A stretch of DNA of 64,000 bases from Tubulanus polymorphus (Eukaryota; Nemertea; Palaeonemertea; Tubulaniformes; Tubulanidae), in assembly GCF_964204645.1 (NCBI RefSeq), contig NC_134030.1:21519210-21583209 (forward strand), read 5' to 3'. Under the pieces are notes generated by a model that had not been told where the DNA came from, did not search any database, and saw only the letters and a program-made list of their open reading frames with translations. Every line of letters begins with the position of its first letter. Within the stretch, counting starts at the first letter, position 1. The position numbers and the translations under genes were made by a program. Of the stretch, positions 24,901 through 33,919 are shown in pieces.

Positions 24901-27900
24901 TTCATTGTGGAATTCAAAATTACCTTTGAAATTGTTGCAAAGCGGAGCCGTCAACGGTAGAGGCTTCGCGATCGGCGCCTTGCCGATCGGGGACAGTGTT
25001 TTCACACCGGGAACGATGTCGTGGTAGATGAAATCGTTGTCTTTCTTGACGGTTTGTAACTGTCGGTTCATTCGATCTTTATCGTCGGTGAATTTAAACG
25101 TGTTTCCGGCGCGTGTTTCGGCCGCCTGCATCAACTCACACGCGTGCTGCAAATATTCATACACATACATCAACACTTCATATATCAGTCATTCCTGGAT
25201 ATAAGGAATTTCAACAGGGTCCCTACAGATATCAGTCATTCCTGGATATAAGGAGTTTTAACAGGGTCCCTACAGATATCAGTCATTCCTGGATATAAGG
25301 AGTTTTAACAGGGTCCCTACAGATATCAGTCATTCCGGGATATAAGCAGTTTTAACAGGGTCCCTACAGATATCAGTCATTCCTGGATATAATGAGTTTT
25401 AACAGGGTCCCTACAGATATCAGTCATTCCTGGATATAAGGAGTTTTAACAGGGTCCCTACATATATCAGTCATTCCTGGATATAAGGAGTTTTAACAGG
25501 GTCCCTACAGATATCAGTCACTCCTGGATATAAGGAGTTTTAACAGGGTCCCTACAGATATCAGTCATTCCTGGATATAAGGAGTTTTAACAGGGTCCCT
25601 ACAGATATCTGTCATTCCTGGATATAAGCAGTTTTAACAGGGTCCCTACAGATATCAGTCATTCCTGGATATAAGCAGTTTTAACAGGGTCCCTACAGAT
25701 ATCAGTCATTCCTGGATATAAGCAGTTTTAACAGGGTCCCTACAGATATCAGTCATTCCTGGATATAAGCAGTTTTAACAGGGTCCCTACAGATATCAGT
25801 CACTCCTGGATATAAGGAGTTTTAACAGGGTCCCTACAGATATCTGTCATTCCTGGATATAAGCAGTTTTAACAGGGTCCCTACAGATATCAGTCATTCC
25901 TGGATATAAGCAGTTTTAACAGGGTCCCTACAGATATCAGTCACTCCTGGATATAAGGAGTTTTAACAGGGTCCCTACAGATATCTGTCATTCCTGGATA
26001 TAAGCAGTTTTAACAGGGTCCCTACAGATATCAGTCATTCCTGGATATAAGGAGTTTTAACAGGGTCCCTACAGATATCAGTCATTCCTGGATATAAGGA
26101 GTTGACAACTGTACAACTACAAACTAGATAAAAATTTCTAATTGCTTATTTCTCATAAATGAAAGATTTTTATAAAGGAGTTTTAAGGCATTTTACTCAA
26201 ATTGAAGGAGTTTCAAGCACATTTAAAAGCATTTTCTGTTTAGGAGGAATGAAGCAGTCGTAGGGACTCTGATCATTTCAATCTGAACTTAGAACTCTCG
26301 AACAGTGCAAACATCGAAACAGTTTTTCTCATAATTTTCCGGATTTGTCGTACTTTTACGCGTTAATTCAAAATAGAATAAGCAGTTACTGATCACAATC
26401 TGGACAGTTGCCCGGGCTATAATGATACCTGTAACCTGGCGATCTGTTCTCCGAATGCTTTCTTCTCACCGGCGACCTGCGCCTGGTGATACTCGGCGAG
26501 ACTGTGAAACGCCGCTTGACGTCCGGCCACAAACCCAGTCCAATCCTACAAATCAACGAAACACATATCAGCATCATTTAACCCTTTCAGCGTGGAGCGG
26601 CATATAAATCCGCCCAAAAACCCTATATCGCGTCCACCACCCCGTGCGACGTATTTATGTTATCAGTTATTAATTAAATCAGTAATTAAATCTAGTGAAT
26701 GATGGCAGCACCTGTTAACCATTATGAAATATAACTAACAATGCACAGCACTGCAGGGTAGACACATTATTAGCAATATGCCCGTTAAACACCGCACCTG
26801 GGGGGATTTTCCAAAAAAATATTGATGCATGTTGCATATTGATGCAGGCTGCACTGCGAGGTAGAGATGATGTATAGATGTATGTATGTCATACATCGCA
26901 CTGGGGTGAAATTTTACTTACTCGTGGCCACATATCTTTGATTGAGTTTAACTGTAGTAGCGTCAATGCCTCCGAGTACAGGTCACTGCATTGCTGAGCA
27001 ACTTTAGCAATTATAGCATCTTTCATACGATCTGCACAGAAATATAACAACGTACTTTAGTAGCCCGGTCACTGAGCAGAGGGGGAGATACGGGGAAAGT
27101 AGAGATGACGGAAAGGAAAGGGAGAGAGAGGATATGACAAGGGAAGAGAGAGGGGAGGGAGGGGGTAGAGAGAGGGGGAAGTGAGGTCGATGACAGGGAG
27201 TAGAAGCGGAAGCGTTTATGCAATACCTTTTCTCGCTTTTCTGAAGAAACAATCCTGAGCTTGTGCAACCATGAGAGCGCTGAGCGCAGATAGAGCGTCC
27301 GGACTCAGATCAGGAGTCGGATCTTGTTGTACGTGAGACAAAACACAGTCCTTTAAATGGCTGAATATTCCACTGGCATTCTAAAAAAACAACCACAATC
27401 ACCCGGTATCAGATTAACTGAAATTACAACACAACTATTGACAACATCTTTCACTGAAGGGTCTACAGATGTTATAGGGGGATTTATGGAGGCAGACATT
27501 TTTTCAACAAAGTCAACATTTTTTCAACATAGACAAATTGATGATGTCATAGGGGGTTCTTTGAAAGCAGACATCTTTTTTCGCTGGAAGTATCTATCAA
27601 ATCATTCTAGTAGAAGTTCTATGGAGGCAGCCATCTTGTCTGGAAGTATTGTGGACAATTTGACCGACGTCATGGAGGGATTCTAGGAAAACGTTTGATC
27701 TAGTAGACTCTCTTTCCGATGAATACAGGTCCCTACAGATCAGCCATTCCCGAGGGACCTTGAGTGGGTATATTTGATGACGTCTTAGAGAAGAAACCAT
27801 CTTTCCGAATCCAGTGTGTTTTGAATTATATTTAACAAACCTGGAAATATTTAGCAGACGCCTTCAGCCCGTCGTCGCTGTCATGATTCTGGTTCTCTGC

Positions 27901-30090
27901 TAACTGTGACTGCAGGGCCGCGATGTTGAATAGAACGCAAACTTTCTCGTACGTACCAGACGCGATCGCTATCAGAATAGAAAACAATAACTCTTCATTC
28001 AACAACATCAGGCTACTGCGGCGATAGAGGATCCACTTGTAGCAATTGAGGATCCACCAGGTGTCACTAGAGTGCAGTAGGACATCAACTACTGCGGCAA
28101 TAGAGGATTCCACTTGTGGCAAGTGAGGATCCACCAGGTGTCACTAGAGTGCAGTAGGACATCAACTACTGCAGCAATAGAGGATTCATCTTGTGGCAAG
28201 TGGGGATCCACCAGGTGTCACTAGAGTGCAGTAGGAAATCAACTACTGCGTCAATAGAGGATTCCACTTGTGGCTAAAGATTCACCAGGTGTCGCTAGTG
28301 TGCAGTAGGACATCAACTACTACGACAATAGAGAAATCCACCTGTGGCAAGTGAGGATCCACCAGGTGTCATTAGAGTGCAGTAGGACATCAACTACAGC
28401 GGCAATAGAGGATCAACTTATGGCAAGTTAGGATCCACCAGGTGTCGCTAATGAACTTACATAAACTCTTTTTGCCTCCGAAGATAGAATCTTTACCGAA
28501 CGCTGAATACCACTTGAAATTGATGCGAATCTGAAAAGAAATTAAAAACTCATCACTGAGGAAAAATGAGTTTTTCCATAGCCTCAAATTTTCGCTGGGA
28601 TAATAATTTCACGAACCTGGTTTTCGGCGATGGGCAGCTTTGACTCGATGGCCGCCAGTTGGTCATAATAGCTGGAATAAAATTACAGATGAAATGCAAG
28701 AATTTTAGGGTATTTCTCCCTTTAAAAAGGAATTCCAGAATTTTAGGGGCTATAGGAACCATGAGTGATCTGATTATTGATCGAACCATTTACAAGAACT
28801 AATAACTACTCTGTCAGTAGTAGGGTCGGAGGTTAATTCAATTGTTTATTGATCATTTTGTTAAAAGGGAATGTTAAACATATCAGATTTCCAAATTCAT
28901 TAAAGTTACAAATTTTTAAAATAAGAAAATACAACTTATAAAACATATATACGTAATCTATAATTATACGGTTATCTATTAAGCCTTAACTTTATTTAAA
29001 AAATCAAGACAGTAATAAAACATTGTATCAGTGACTCATGATAATAAGCACAAAAATGTGAGTTTGACTCACACACAGGACATCACAGAACTGTAATTAG
29101 TAGGTAACCTGCCTGCTGTATTGTAAAAATTATAATCTATACAGAGCAGATTATCGTTTCTTAGTATCTTAAACTCTAATACCGGGCCCTGTCAGTAGTC
29201 TGACCTGAGCACAGGCACTTGAATATGGGCTTTGATAATGGATAAATATTTGATAATTTACCAGCGATACGTTAATCCTACTTTAATAGATCCGCCATGT
29301 TTTAAAATAAATTTACCCATTGTGCAACGCGCGCCGGTCGTTTAGCTATACTATACAGAAAGGCTGGAAACGATCCTATCTCCGTCATGCTTAAATCTAC
29401 CCGCAGTTATCGGGACAGCCGAACACTGCCGATGATTGCCGAAGTACGTCCTTAGTGTCAATTTTAATCCTGAAATATAGGAGCGCCCATGATTTCAATT
29501 GTAGATGATTTTTTTGGAAACATTGACACTGTTTTAGCTCCATTAAAGATTTTAAATGGCAACAAAATTGATTTTTGAAAATTCGCGATGCCTCTTCGGG
29601 ATTGCTGTGACGTCATCTGTCCCGATAACTGCGGGTAGATTTAAGCATGACGGAGATAGGATCGTTTCCAGCCTTTCTGTATAGTATAGCTAAACGACGG
29701 CCGCGCGTTGCATCATGGGTAAATTTATTATAAAACATGGCGGATCTATTAAAGTAGGATTAACGTATCGCTGGTAAATTATCAAATATTTATCCATTAT
29801 CAAAGCCCATATTCAAGTGCCTGTGACCTGAGCCAGAGAAAAGTGAAGGATGGAGCGTGAAGGAAAAAAAAAAGAACTGACCGATTCAAAACGTCTAAAG
29901 TTGACTCGTGTTTATCGGCTAATTTATTGATCACTTGACTCCTCAGTTTGTTGAATTCAACTAAACTCTGTTCGTAATTCTCGGCGGCGACGTTCGCGAA
30001 CGTTGTCGTGATAAATTTCTGAAGCGGTTTCGCGAAATCTACTTCGATCGTCGATTTCGCTGGAACTGACAAATAAACTGCGGCCGCCAT
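14619..30090 (-). CDS. PDCD6IP: ALIX / PDCD6IP, BRO1-domain ESCRT adaptor (18 exons)
   Basis: Rebuilt coding exons (minus strand, high to low): 30090-29882, 28671-28617, 28530-28461, 27968-27841, 27380-27227, 27031-26922, 26545-26429, 25146-24924, 23876-23753, 22644-22464, 21723-21502, 20446-20287, 19775-19627, 19012-18878, 18505-18328, 17915-17772, 15964-15941, 14926-14619. All have AG/GT borders and matching phases, total 2691 nt, 896 aa (human 868). ALIX links ESCRT-I/ALG-2 to CHMP4 filaments in endosomal sorting, abscission and membrane repair. BRO1 domain about 1-364 ([29 protein letters not shown]); coiled V domain about 365-725 ([35 protein letters not shown]); proline/tyrosine-rich tail about 726-896 with [16 protein letters not shown] and PMGYNPYA, like the human CEP55/ALG-2/endophilin-binding region. 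The start ATG lies in AAAATGGCGGCC. Single copy and intact. Confidence 0.95.
15097..15712. repeat. 109-bp satellite in ALIX intron 17, about 5.6 copies
   Basis: Units of 109 bases ('cacatgtgaagtgtggatga', 'ctgataaaatgtctaat') repeat with very few differences. It is the same satellite as in the two palindrome arms (33920-34795 and 35496-36530). The apparent 68-73 codon peptides are a by-product: 109 is not a multiple of 3, so each frame stays open for about two units and then stops. Confidence 0.95.
15941..15964 (-). other. 24-nt ALIX microexon (exon 17)
   Basis: TTTTGCAG precedes CTGGCTATACCCCGGCTTAT..GCAG, then GTACTTG. Phases match on both sides and the encoded GYTPAYA continues the tyrosine/proline-rich tail. 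Already counted in the ALIX coding model; listed because it is easily missed. Confidence 0.75.
16597..16688. mobile_element. Complete short MITE, 'GGATCCAGTTCCACAG' family
   Basis: A 92-base element starting GGATCCAGTTCCACAG and ending CTGCGGAACTGGGTCC, inverted ends of about 30 bases. Best-preserved copy of this family in the window; in ALIX intron 16. Confidence 0.8.
16795..17350. repeat. About 184-bp tandem repeat, 3 copies, ALIX intron
   Basis: 'acattcacacttttctactg' occurs at 16882, 17067 and 17250, spaced 185 and 183 bases; flanking text is conserved with small A-run length changes. Confidence 0.9.
17439..17727. mobile_element. MITE with CAGGGTGSGCCAC ends, ALIX intron
   Basis: Begins CAGGGTGCGCCACTTTC and ends AAGTGGCGCCACCCTG; TAACA lies on both sides, a possible 5-bp target duplication. 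A truncated relative fills 1-235, and the head of another is near 22147. Confidence 0.7.
18020..18265. repeat. 'TGATGATGTCATAGGGG' repeat cluster, ALIX intron
   Basis: Two or three degenerate units in opposite orientations, same family as 14160-14575. Confidence 0.6.
18570..18775. mobile_element. Truncated piggyBac-like MITE, ALIX intron
   Basis: Contains the family phrases 'aaagatggcagcacct', 'acaccgcactgtggtg' and 'attagtcagcactaa', but lacks clean CCCTTTCAGTG ends. Confidence 0.6.
19272..19595. mobile_element. MITE with GGTTCCCRCAG ends, copy 1, ALIX intron
   Basis: About 324 bases starting GGTTCCCGCAG and ending CTGTGGGAACC. A close copy is at 21081-21393 in another ALIX intron in the same orientation. 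No coding capacity. Confidence 0.85.
19795..20250. repeat. 'TGATGATGTCATAGGGG' tandem cluster, ALIX intron
   Basis: About five units of 85-90 bases with 'gatgatgtcatagggg', 'cagacatcttttctgtaagt' and 'aaataactagt' phrases. Best-organised block of this family. Confidence 0.8.
20550..20830. mobile_element. piggyBac-like MITE, ALIX intron
   Basis: Ends CCCTTTCAGTG and CACTGAAAGGG; right flank TTAA (20831-20834), left flank TTGA, a one-base decay of the target site. 281 bases. Confidence 0.8.
21081..21393. mobile_element. MITE with GGTTCCCACAG ends, copy 2, ALIX intron
   Basis: Perfect inverted ends GGTTCCCACAG / CTGTGGGAACC; about 313 bases; near-identical interior to the copy at 19272-19595. 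Confidence 0.85.
21929..22006. repeat. (AAT)n microsatellite, ALIX intron
   Basis: More than 20 consecutive AAT/ATA units with one AAA interruption near the right end. Confidence 0.95.
22745..23133. mobile_element. GTTCCACAG-family MITE split by a piggyBac-like MITE
   Basis: The outer element runs from 'ggatccacagttgggag' to 'acaactgtggaaccgggtcc'. Inside, 22821-23100 is a TTAA-flanked element (CTCTTTCAGTG...CACTGAAAGGG, TTAA at 22817-22820 and 23101-23104). Removing it and one TTAA restores a normal outer element, so the TTAA element is the younger insertion. Confidence 0.85.
23165..23300 (+). mobile_element. Probable tRNA-derived SINE, ALIX intron
   Basis: 'tggcatggtgg' resembles a pol III A box and 'gggttcgaatcc' is a full B box about 50 bases later, with AGAGGTTGT before it as in tRNA-Arg. 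The acceptor stem does not close, so it is not a tRNA gene. Confidence 0.5.
23360..23690. repeat. Degenerate tandem repeat of about 60 bp, ALIX intron
   Basis: 'ggtttcatagactgggtatg' variants recur about every 60 bases, five to six times; a related unit precedes the SINE-like segment at about 23140. Confidence 0.65.
23707..23780 (-). repeat. Tandem duplication of the ALIX exon 9 3' end and its donor
   Basis: The exon tail encoding REATTLLN and the following GTAAGGCAGGGT are repeated 41 bases downstream (second donor after 23712). Only the first donor (after 23753) joins exon 10 in frame; use of the second would read into TAA at once. Confidence 0.8.
23965..24680. repeat. 106-bp tandem repeat, about 7 copies, ALIX intron 8
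   Basis: 'attcccagattta' recurs at 23969, 24075, 24178 and onward; unit 106 bases, some copies with a 3-base deletion in AACAACAAG. Very low divergence. Confidence 0.95.
25185..26103. repeat. 47-bp tandem repeat, about 19 copies, ALIX intron 7
   Basis: Unit 'gatatcagtcattcctggat' + 'ataaggagttttaaca' + 'gggtccctaca'. AAGGAG/AAGCAG variants alternate in blocks, which suggests multi-unit duplication. A single stray unit lies at 27728-27750. Confidence 0.96.
26582..26920. mobile_element. Left-end piggyBac-like MITE, diverged, ALIX intron 6
   Basis: TTAA (26578-26581) followed by CCCTTTCAGCG; interior keeps 'atgatggcagcacctgtta', but the right end is not recognisable. Confidence 0.6.
27430..27800. 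repeat. 'TGATGATGTCATAGGGG' repeat cluster, ALIX intron 4
   Basis: Three or four degenerate units ('gatgtcatagggggttct', 'ggaggcagacatttttt') in ALIX intron 4. Confidence 0.65.
28005..28445. repeat. 77-bp tandem repeat, about 6 copies, ALIX intron 3
   Basis: 'gtaggacatcaactactgc' recurs at about 77-base spacing (28081, 28158, 28235, 28308, 28385). The array ends only 16 bases from the donor of exon 3. Confidence 0.93.
29210..29825. mobile_element. 616-bp fold-back element in ALIX intron 1
   Basis: Arms of about 215 bases are inverted copies; termini CACAGGCACTTGAATATGGG and its reverse complement. ACCTGAG (7-8 bases) lies directly outside both ends, a target-site duplication. It ends about 55 bases from the exon 1 donor. 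Confidence 0.9.
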
Positions 30091-30200
30091 TTTGACGACT
30101 ATTGATCATGTGACCAATTCAATTCAAAACGGCGGGTTTCGCTAAACGCCGTCGGTGGAATTTAGTTATAAAAAACCGGAAACGGCTTAATCTCGTCCAG
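30091..30200 (-). promoter_or_regulatory. ALIX proximal promoter region
   Basis: On the minus strand, before the ATG: a CCGGTTTTTTATAACT stretch and GGTCACATGATC, an E-box close to CLEAR-type sites. The ATG itself sits in AAAATGGCGGCC, a YY1-type element. Site use is inferred. Confidence 0.35.
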
Positions 30201-30429
30201 CGCCATTACTCGCTCCCCTATGCTTGCTATCAATTGAATACTTCACGTGCGAGTTGACTCTACTGACCCGTGGTCCGCAGTATATATACAAGAAGATCAA
30301 GATCAAGACCGCTTGCCCTTCTCCGATATCTCTCGCGGGGGCAATCTACACGAGACGTAATTTCCTTAAGGCGTCATTTTATCGCGTAGTCAAATTAAAT
30401 TTAATTTTAGGCAAAATACGGTTTTCGGC

Positions 30430-30641
30430 AGAAATCCCACAATGACGAAGCCAAGATTGAAAAATTCTATATCAGAATGATTATATTTGGGGAGCGACGT
30501 TTCGGCTAACACCTGTTAGCCATCATCAGGCGTACTGGAAAGTACTCAGTACGCCTGATGTTAGCCGAAACGTCGCTCCTCAAATATAATCATTCTGATA
30601 TAGAATTTTTCAATCTTGGCTTCGTTATTGTGAGATTTCTC
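30430..30641. mobile_element. Fold-back element with hammerhead-like core
   Basis: Inverted halves share 'acgaagccaagattgaaaaa' and reverse complement. Minus strand near 30495-30530 reads CTGATGA, then a 7-bp stem (GGCTAAC/GTTAGCC), then CGAAACGTC; the plus-strand copy at 30553-30578 has lost most of the stem. This matches hammerhead core boxes better than 1321-1594 does, but has one extra base before stem II and no convincing stem III. Confidence 0.65.
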
Positions 30642-30687
30642 TCGTCAATATCATACACGGATATTGTGTATCTTCTCGTCTTAGTAC

Positions 30688-31297
30688 GGTTTTTATCTTG
30701 TCATAATCAAATTTGATTTGGTCTAAATTTTTGAATTTAACACGGCATCAAATTCACTAATCGATTTGTCAATCAACCCAGGAGGTGATTTGATACGATT
30801 TGAATATGGTGAACTGAAACCCATTCATAGGAAATGATATTTCAAAATGCGGGGCTCGAGTTTGTCCCGTTTGGAAGTCGTCAAATTCATCCTGATGTGC
30901 AAATCTTATTACACGTGACTGGCAAATTATAGGCGAATTTATCTTATCAAATCAGATTTGATTTCCTAATCATAATTTGCTAGTCACGGGGAATCTAATC
31001 AAATAAGATTTGCACATCAGGATGAATTTGACGCCTTGTTCCAAACGGCTGACTAGAAAATACTGTCCCACTTTTTAAAAAATCATTTCCTATGAATGAG
31101 TTTCAGGTTTCTCTTTCCGTTTTGACATTTATATCGGTTTTTCGAAAGAAAGCTGTGAGTCTTCCATCTTCAAATCGTATCAAATCACCCGGCCTCCGGG
31201 GGGTGATTGGATGATTTGACAAATCGATTTGAATTTGATACCGTGTTAAATTAAACAATTAGACCCAATCAAATTTGATTATGACAAGATAAAAACG
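30688..31297. mobile_element. About 610-bp fold-back element
   Basis: Left end GGTTTTTATCTTGTCATAAT pairs with right end ATTATGACAAGATAAAAAC. Arms continue through 'tgatttgatacgatttga' and 'catcaggatgaatttgac' and nearly meet at the centre. No coding capacity. Confidence 0.85.
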
Positions 31298-31352
31298 ATT
31301 TTTCTTAAAATCAAACTTGATTTGACAAGATAAATTCGTCTTTAAATTGCAG

Positions 31353-31500
31353 ATTCTCTCTGTACAGATATCACACCGGTCGAACGGCTGCACCCGGAGC
31401 GGTCCTCGGAGTCATGCCAAAGACTGGCGAAGGAGCAGTCCCGACTCACGCAATCGATAATCCCGGCCCGTTTGAGGACAGCAGCAGCAAGAATGGATAA
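31353..31500 (+). pseudogene. Orphan terminal exon (copy 1 of 3)
   Basis: After TTTAAATTGCAG an open frame (one base then FSLYRYHTGRTAAP...GEGAVPTHAID...SSSKNG) runs to TAA. Homologous text occurs on the minus strand at 35056-35300 (SLFKYR...AGAVPTHEIDD) and 38885-38960. It looks like the cytoplasmic C-terminus of a membrane protein, but no upstream exon can be found here and no family is recognised. It faces the 3' end of the secreted-protein gene. Confidence 0.35.
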
Positions 31501-31601
31501 TAATGGTTTCGCAAAGATCTAATTTTTGTTTAAATTTTGTGAGTTTTTATTTTACTACATCGATTACAAGTGAAATAACGACCGGATTTTCGAATTTGAT
31601 T

Positions 31602-33651
31602 CTACTCTTCGTTAACTATGTCACCAAGATTATCAACTTGATTTTTCAAAGATTCTTTTACTGCGTTAACTTCTTCTTTTAGATGTTTGATTTCTTGCTC
31701 TGGATTCATTTCTGCTCCTTGTTGTTCTTCGAATTTCTCTAATTCCGCTGCTACTCCTTCAACCACTTGTTCTTCCTCCTGAAAACAGTAACAGTAACAG
31801 TAACAGTAACAGTAACAGTAACAGTAACAGTAACAGTAACAGTAACAGTAACAGCAACAGTAACAGTAACAGTAACATTAAGTGATGGACCGCTTTGGCG
31901 ATCTTAACACTGTTTAACGATACACAGTTGTTAGATTTTAAAGTTAATGCACATTTGCCGAGGTATCATTAGCGTCTGTATAGTTTGTAGTTAGTTTTTA
32001 GTTCATAATCTTTCCAATAATCGTCCAGCCGAGCCTTGAACGAATTCACAGATGGTGCTTCCACAACTTCTGTCGGCGGACTGTTCCAGTAATTGATAAT
32101 TCTATTCTCTATATCGGTGTGCTTTAGAAAGTTACGTAATTAAAACAGGTATTAAGAGTATAAAGACCAAACAGACCGAACGACCAAACATTTTGTTTCA
32201 CCCTCAGATTGTTTGTTTACTTAAGAGTCATCATCCAATGACTTCGTGCCACCAGCTATCCCGCTAGATGGCGTGCGTAATGTTAGTTTTTAACTGAAAC
32301 TGAAACTGAATTTAACTTTAATTGAAATTTATTTTTGTAACGGGGCCACACGGAGAGACTGAAACAGTCTATCTAAGTCGTTATCACCCAGAAGCATCCA
32401 CACCACATTCATCGCACTCACACATCATGCACACAAGTAATTAACAGGCGAAAAGAAACAACAACAAAAAATGTTTCACATATTACACATTAACATAGGT
32501 TTGTATAGAATGGAAATTTACAAAGTGTTGAATAATGATTTAATGTAGGTACGCTTAAAGGCAGGTTCGCTTTGAATAGTTCGAATTGATTCTGATAGAG
32601 TATTCCATAATAGGGGACCGAATATTTTGACAGAAGATTTTCTAGTTACAGTTCTAAGATAAGGCAATCTTAATTTACATCTATTACGCGTAGGTTTATT
32701 ATGAATTTGATAATTGAAGTTCCAATAGTTGTTAAAGGTCCTAGGCAATTTTGAATTGACGAATTTATGCAAAAAATAGCTAGTTGCAGTTTGTTAATAT
32801 TCTTAATTCTTAGTATATTCCTATAAAATATACGAGGCAAAATGTGTGAATATTTTCCCAGGGGTGGATTTAGGAGGTAGTCTCGGGGTCCGGACCCGGT
32901 TGCCTTCCCACTGCGGTTACCCTTTATTCTACAAGACAAAGATTAGCGTTAAAACCTACAAATTTCACATGTCGTCCCATCAGAATTTGCATATTTTAGA
33001 ACGTGTTCCTTCAGAAATATCCAATACCGAGGGCGGTACCCTGATCGCGGCCTTTGACATGGCCGCTTATCGGAAAAATGGCATTTCTTGTCTTCTGGAT
33101 TCCCAGCTTTCAATCTCCCTAGATTCACCCCTGTTTCCACTTTATGCCCCTATGGCCTACAAAAGGTGCCCTTTTCCCGTGCACCCCCCCCCCCCCACCC
33201 CGATTCAGACACTAGATTACTTACCGGGACCGTCTGTTCAACCTCTTTCCTGTTTGCTTGTTTTTTGCCCTTTTTGTCATTTGCCTTTCCTCCTTTTTTC
33301 TTTCCTTTCTTTGCCTCGACGTTCATGAAAACATCCAAACACACCAATACAACAACAAATACGGCAAATAATTTCAATCTGAAAGAAATCGTAGAAAAAA
33401 AGAAGAATTGTATATTTTCCACTCGCAAGGTTTTCAGTCTGACCCGAGACAGAACTGACATTTCTGTCATCAAGAAAATCGCGACAACAGCTAAACCGCG
33501 TTGTCTTGAAAGAACATTCGCTATTGGCTACTGCTCAGTTTACTAACCAGTTGCCACGACTTACTTTTTAACGAGTACAAATTGAGGAATTTACAATCTT
33601 GAATCTAAGATTTGAGATCGCAGAATGTCGGAACGAAACTTACCCGTTCAT
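31602..33651 (-). CDS. Small secreted lysine/glutamate-rich protein, minus copy
   Basis: Exons 33651-33644, 33378-33225 and 31778-31602 (8+154+177 nt, 112 aa), phases consistent. Exon 1 encodes only MN plus two bases; exon 2 gives a signal peptide (LKLFAVFVVVLVCLDVFMN, cut after VEA) and a strongly basic block (KKGKKKGGK...KKGKKQANRK); exon 3 is acidic and helical (EEEQVVEGV...IKHLKEEVNAVKESLKNQ). The product is a polyampholyte of unknown function. A TATAAAA lies upstream at 33765-33759 and AATAAA at 31551-31546. Exons 1-2 and the promoter are almost identical to the plus copy at 36803-38775; exon 3 is much diverged except at its C-terminus. No family recognised. Intron 2 contains LINE remnants. 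Confidence 0.75.
31785..31876. repeat. (TAACAG)n microsatellite
   Basis: About 15 units, starting immediately next to the acceptor of the minus secreted-protein exon 3. On that strand it reads CTGTTA repeats where a pyrimidine tract would be. Confidence 0.95.
31969..32130 (-). pseudogene. LINE reverse transcriptase C-terminal remnant
   Basis: The minus strand encodes RIINYWNSPPTEVVEAPSVN followed by SFKARLDDYWKDYE and a stop, the typical C-terminal tail of CR1-like non-LTR retrotransposon ORF2. 5'-truncated, inside intron 2 of the secreted-protein gene. Confidence 0.7.
32300..32850 (-). pseudogene. 5'-truncated LINE: ORF2 C-terminus and 3' tail
   Basis: The minus strand encodes LRIKNINKLQ, then after a frameshift TRNRCKLRLPYLRTVTRKSS, FGPLLWNTLSESIRTIQSE and a stop at 32518-32520. 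These are standard non-LTR RT C-terminal motifs. The 3' tail includes CTCCGTGTGGCCCCGTTAC and an A-rich end. Different family from 31969-32130. Confidence 0.75.
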
Positions 33652-33758
33652 TTTGACAAATAGATTTCTGCGAACTGCTGCGAGTCTTGAAAGTCTTGGA
33701 AGTCTTGTGTCGAGTCTCTGTTTGGAGATTGATGATCTTTCCTACAAATCAGATCAGT

Positions 33759-33765
33759 TTTTATA
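33759..33765 (-). promoter_or_regulatory. TATA box, minus secreted-protein gene
   Basis: TATAAAA on the minus strand, about 115 bases before the ATG, with TCATC initiator 32 bases downstream, identical to the plus copy. Confidence 0.6.
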
Positions 33766-33919
33766 CCGAAATCCTCCAATCAGTGGCCCACCATCTGCAG
33801 AGAGACACGCAGACAGTAACCCCCGTGTGACAGAGTTCAAATACATCACAAATACATCACGTTCACACGTTCATAACAAAAATCCACTTATTGATAGAAT
33901 AAGCCATAAGTTTCTGAAA

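Noticed and set aside
25185-26103. Regular short repeats that might suggest a CRISPR array
   Set aside because: Units are contiguous without unique spacers and lie in a eukaryotic intron; a plain 47-bp minisatellite.
30224-30445. 73-codon plus-strand frame, possible upstream exon of the orphan exon at 31353
   Set aside because: No convincing start, donor or similarity; its right end runs up to the hammerhead-like fold-back element.
32846-33546. Plus-strand frames of 150-160 codons
   Set aside because: Antisense shadows of the secreted-protein exon 2, its poly-C intron tract and the LINE end; proline runs come from the C13 tract.
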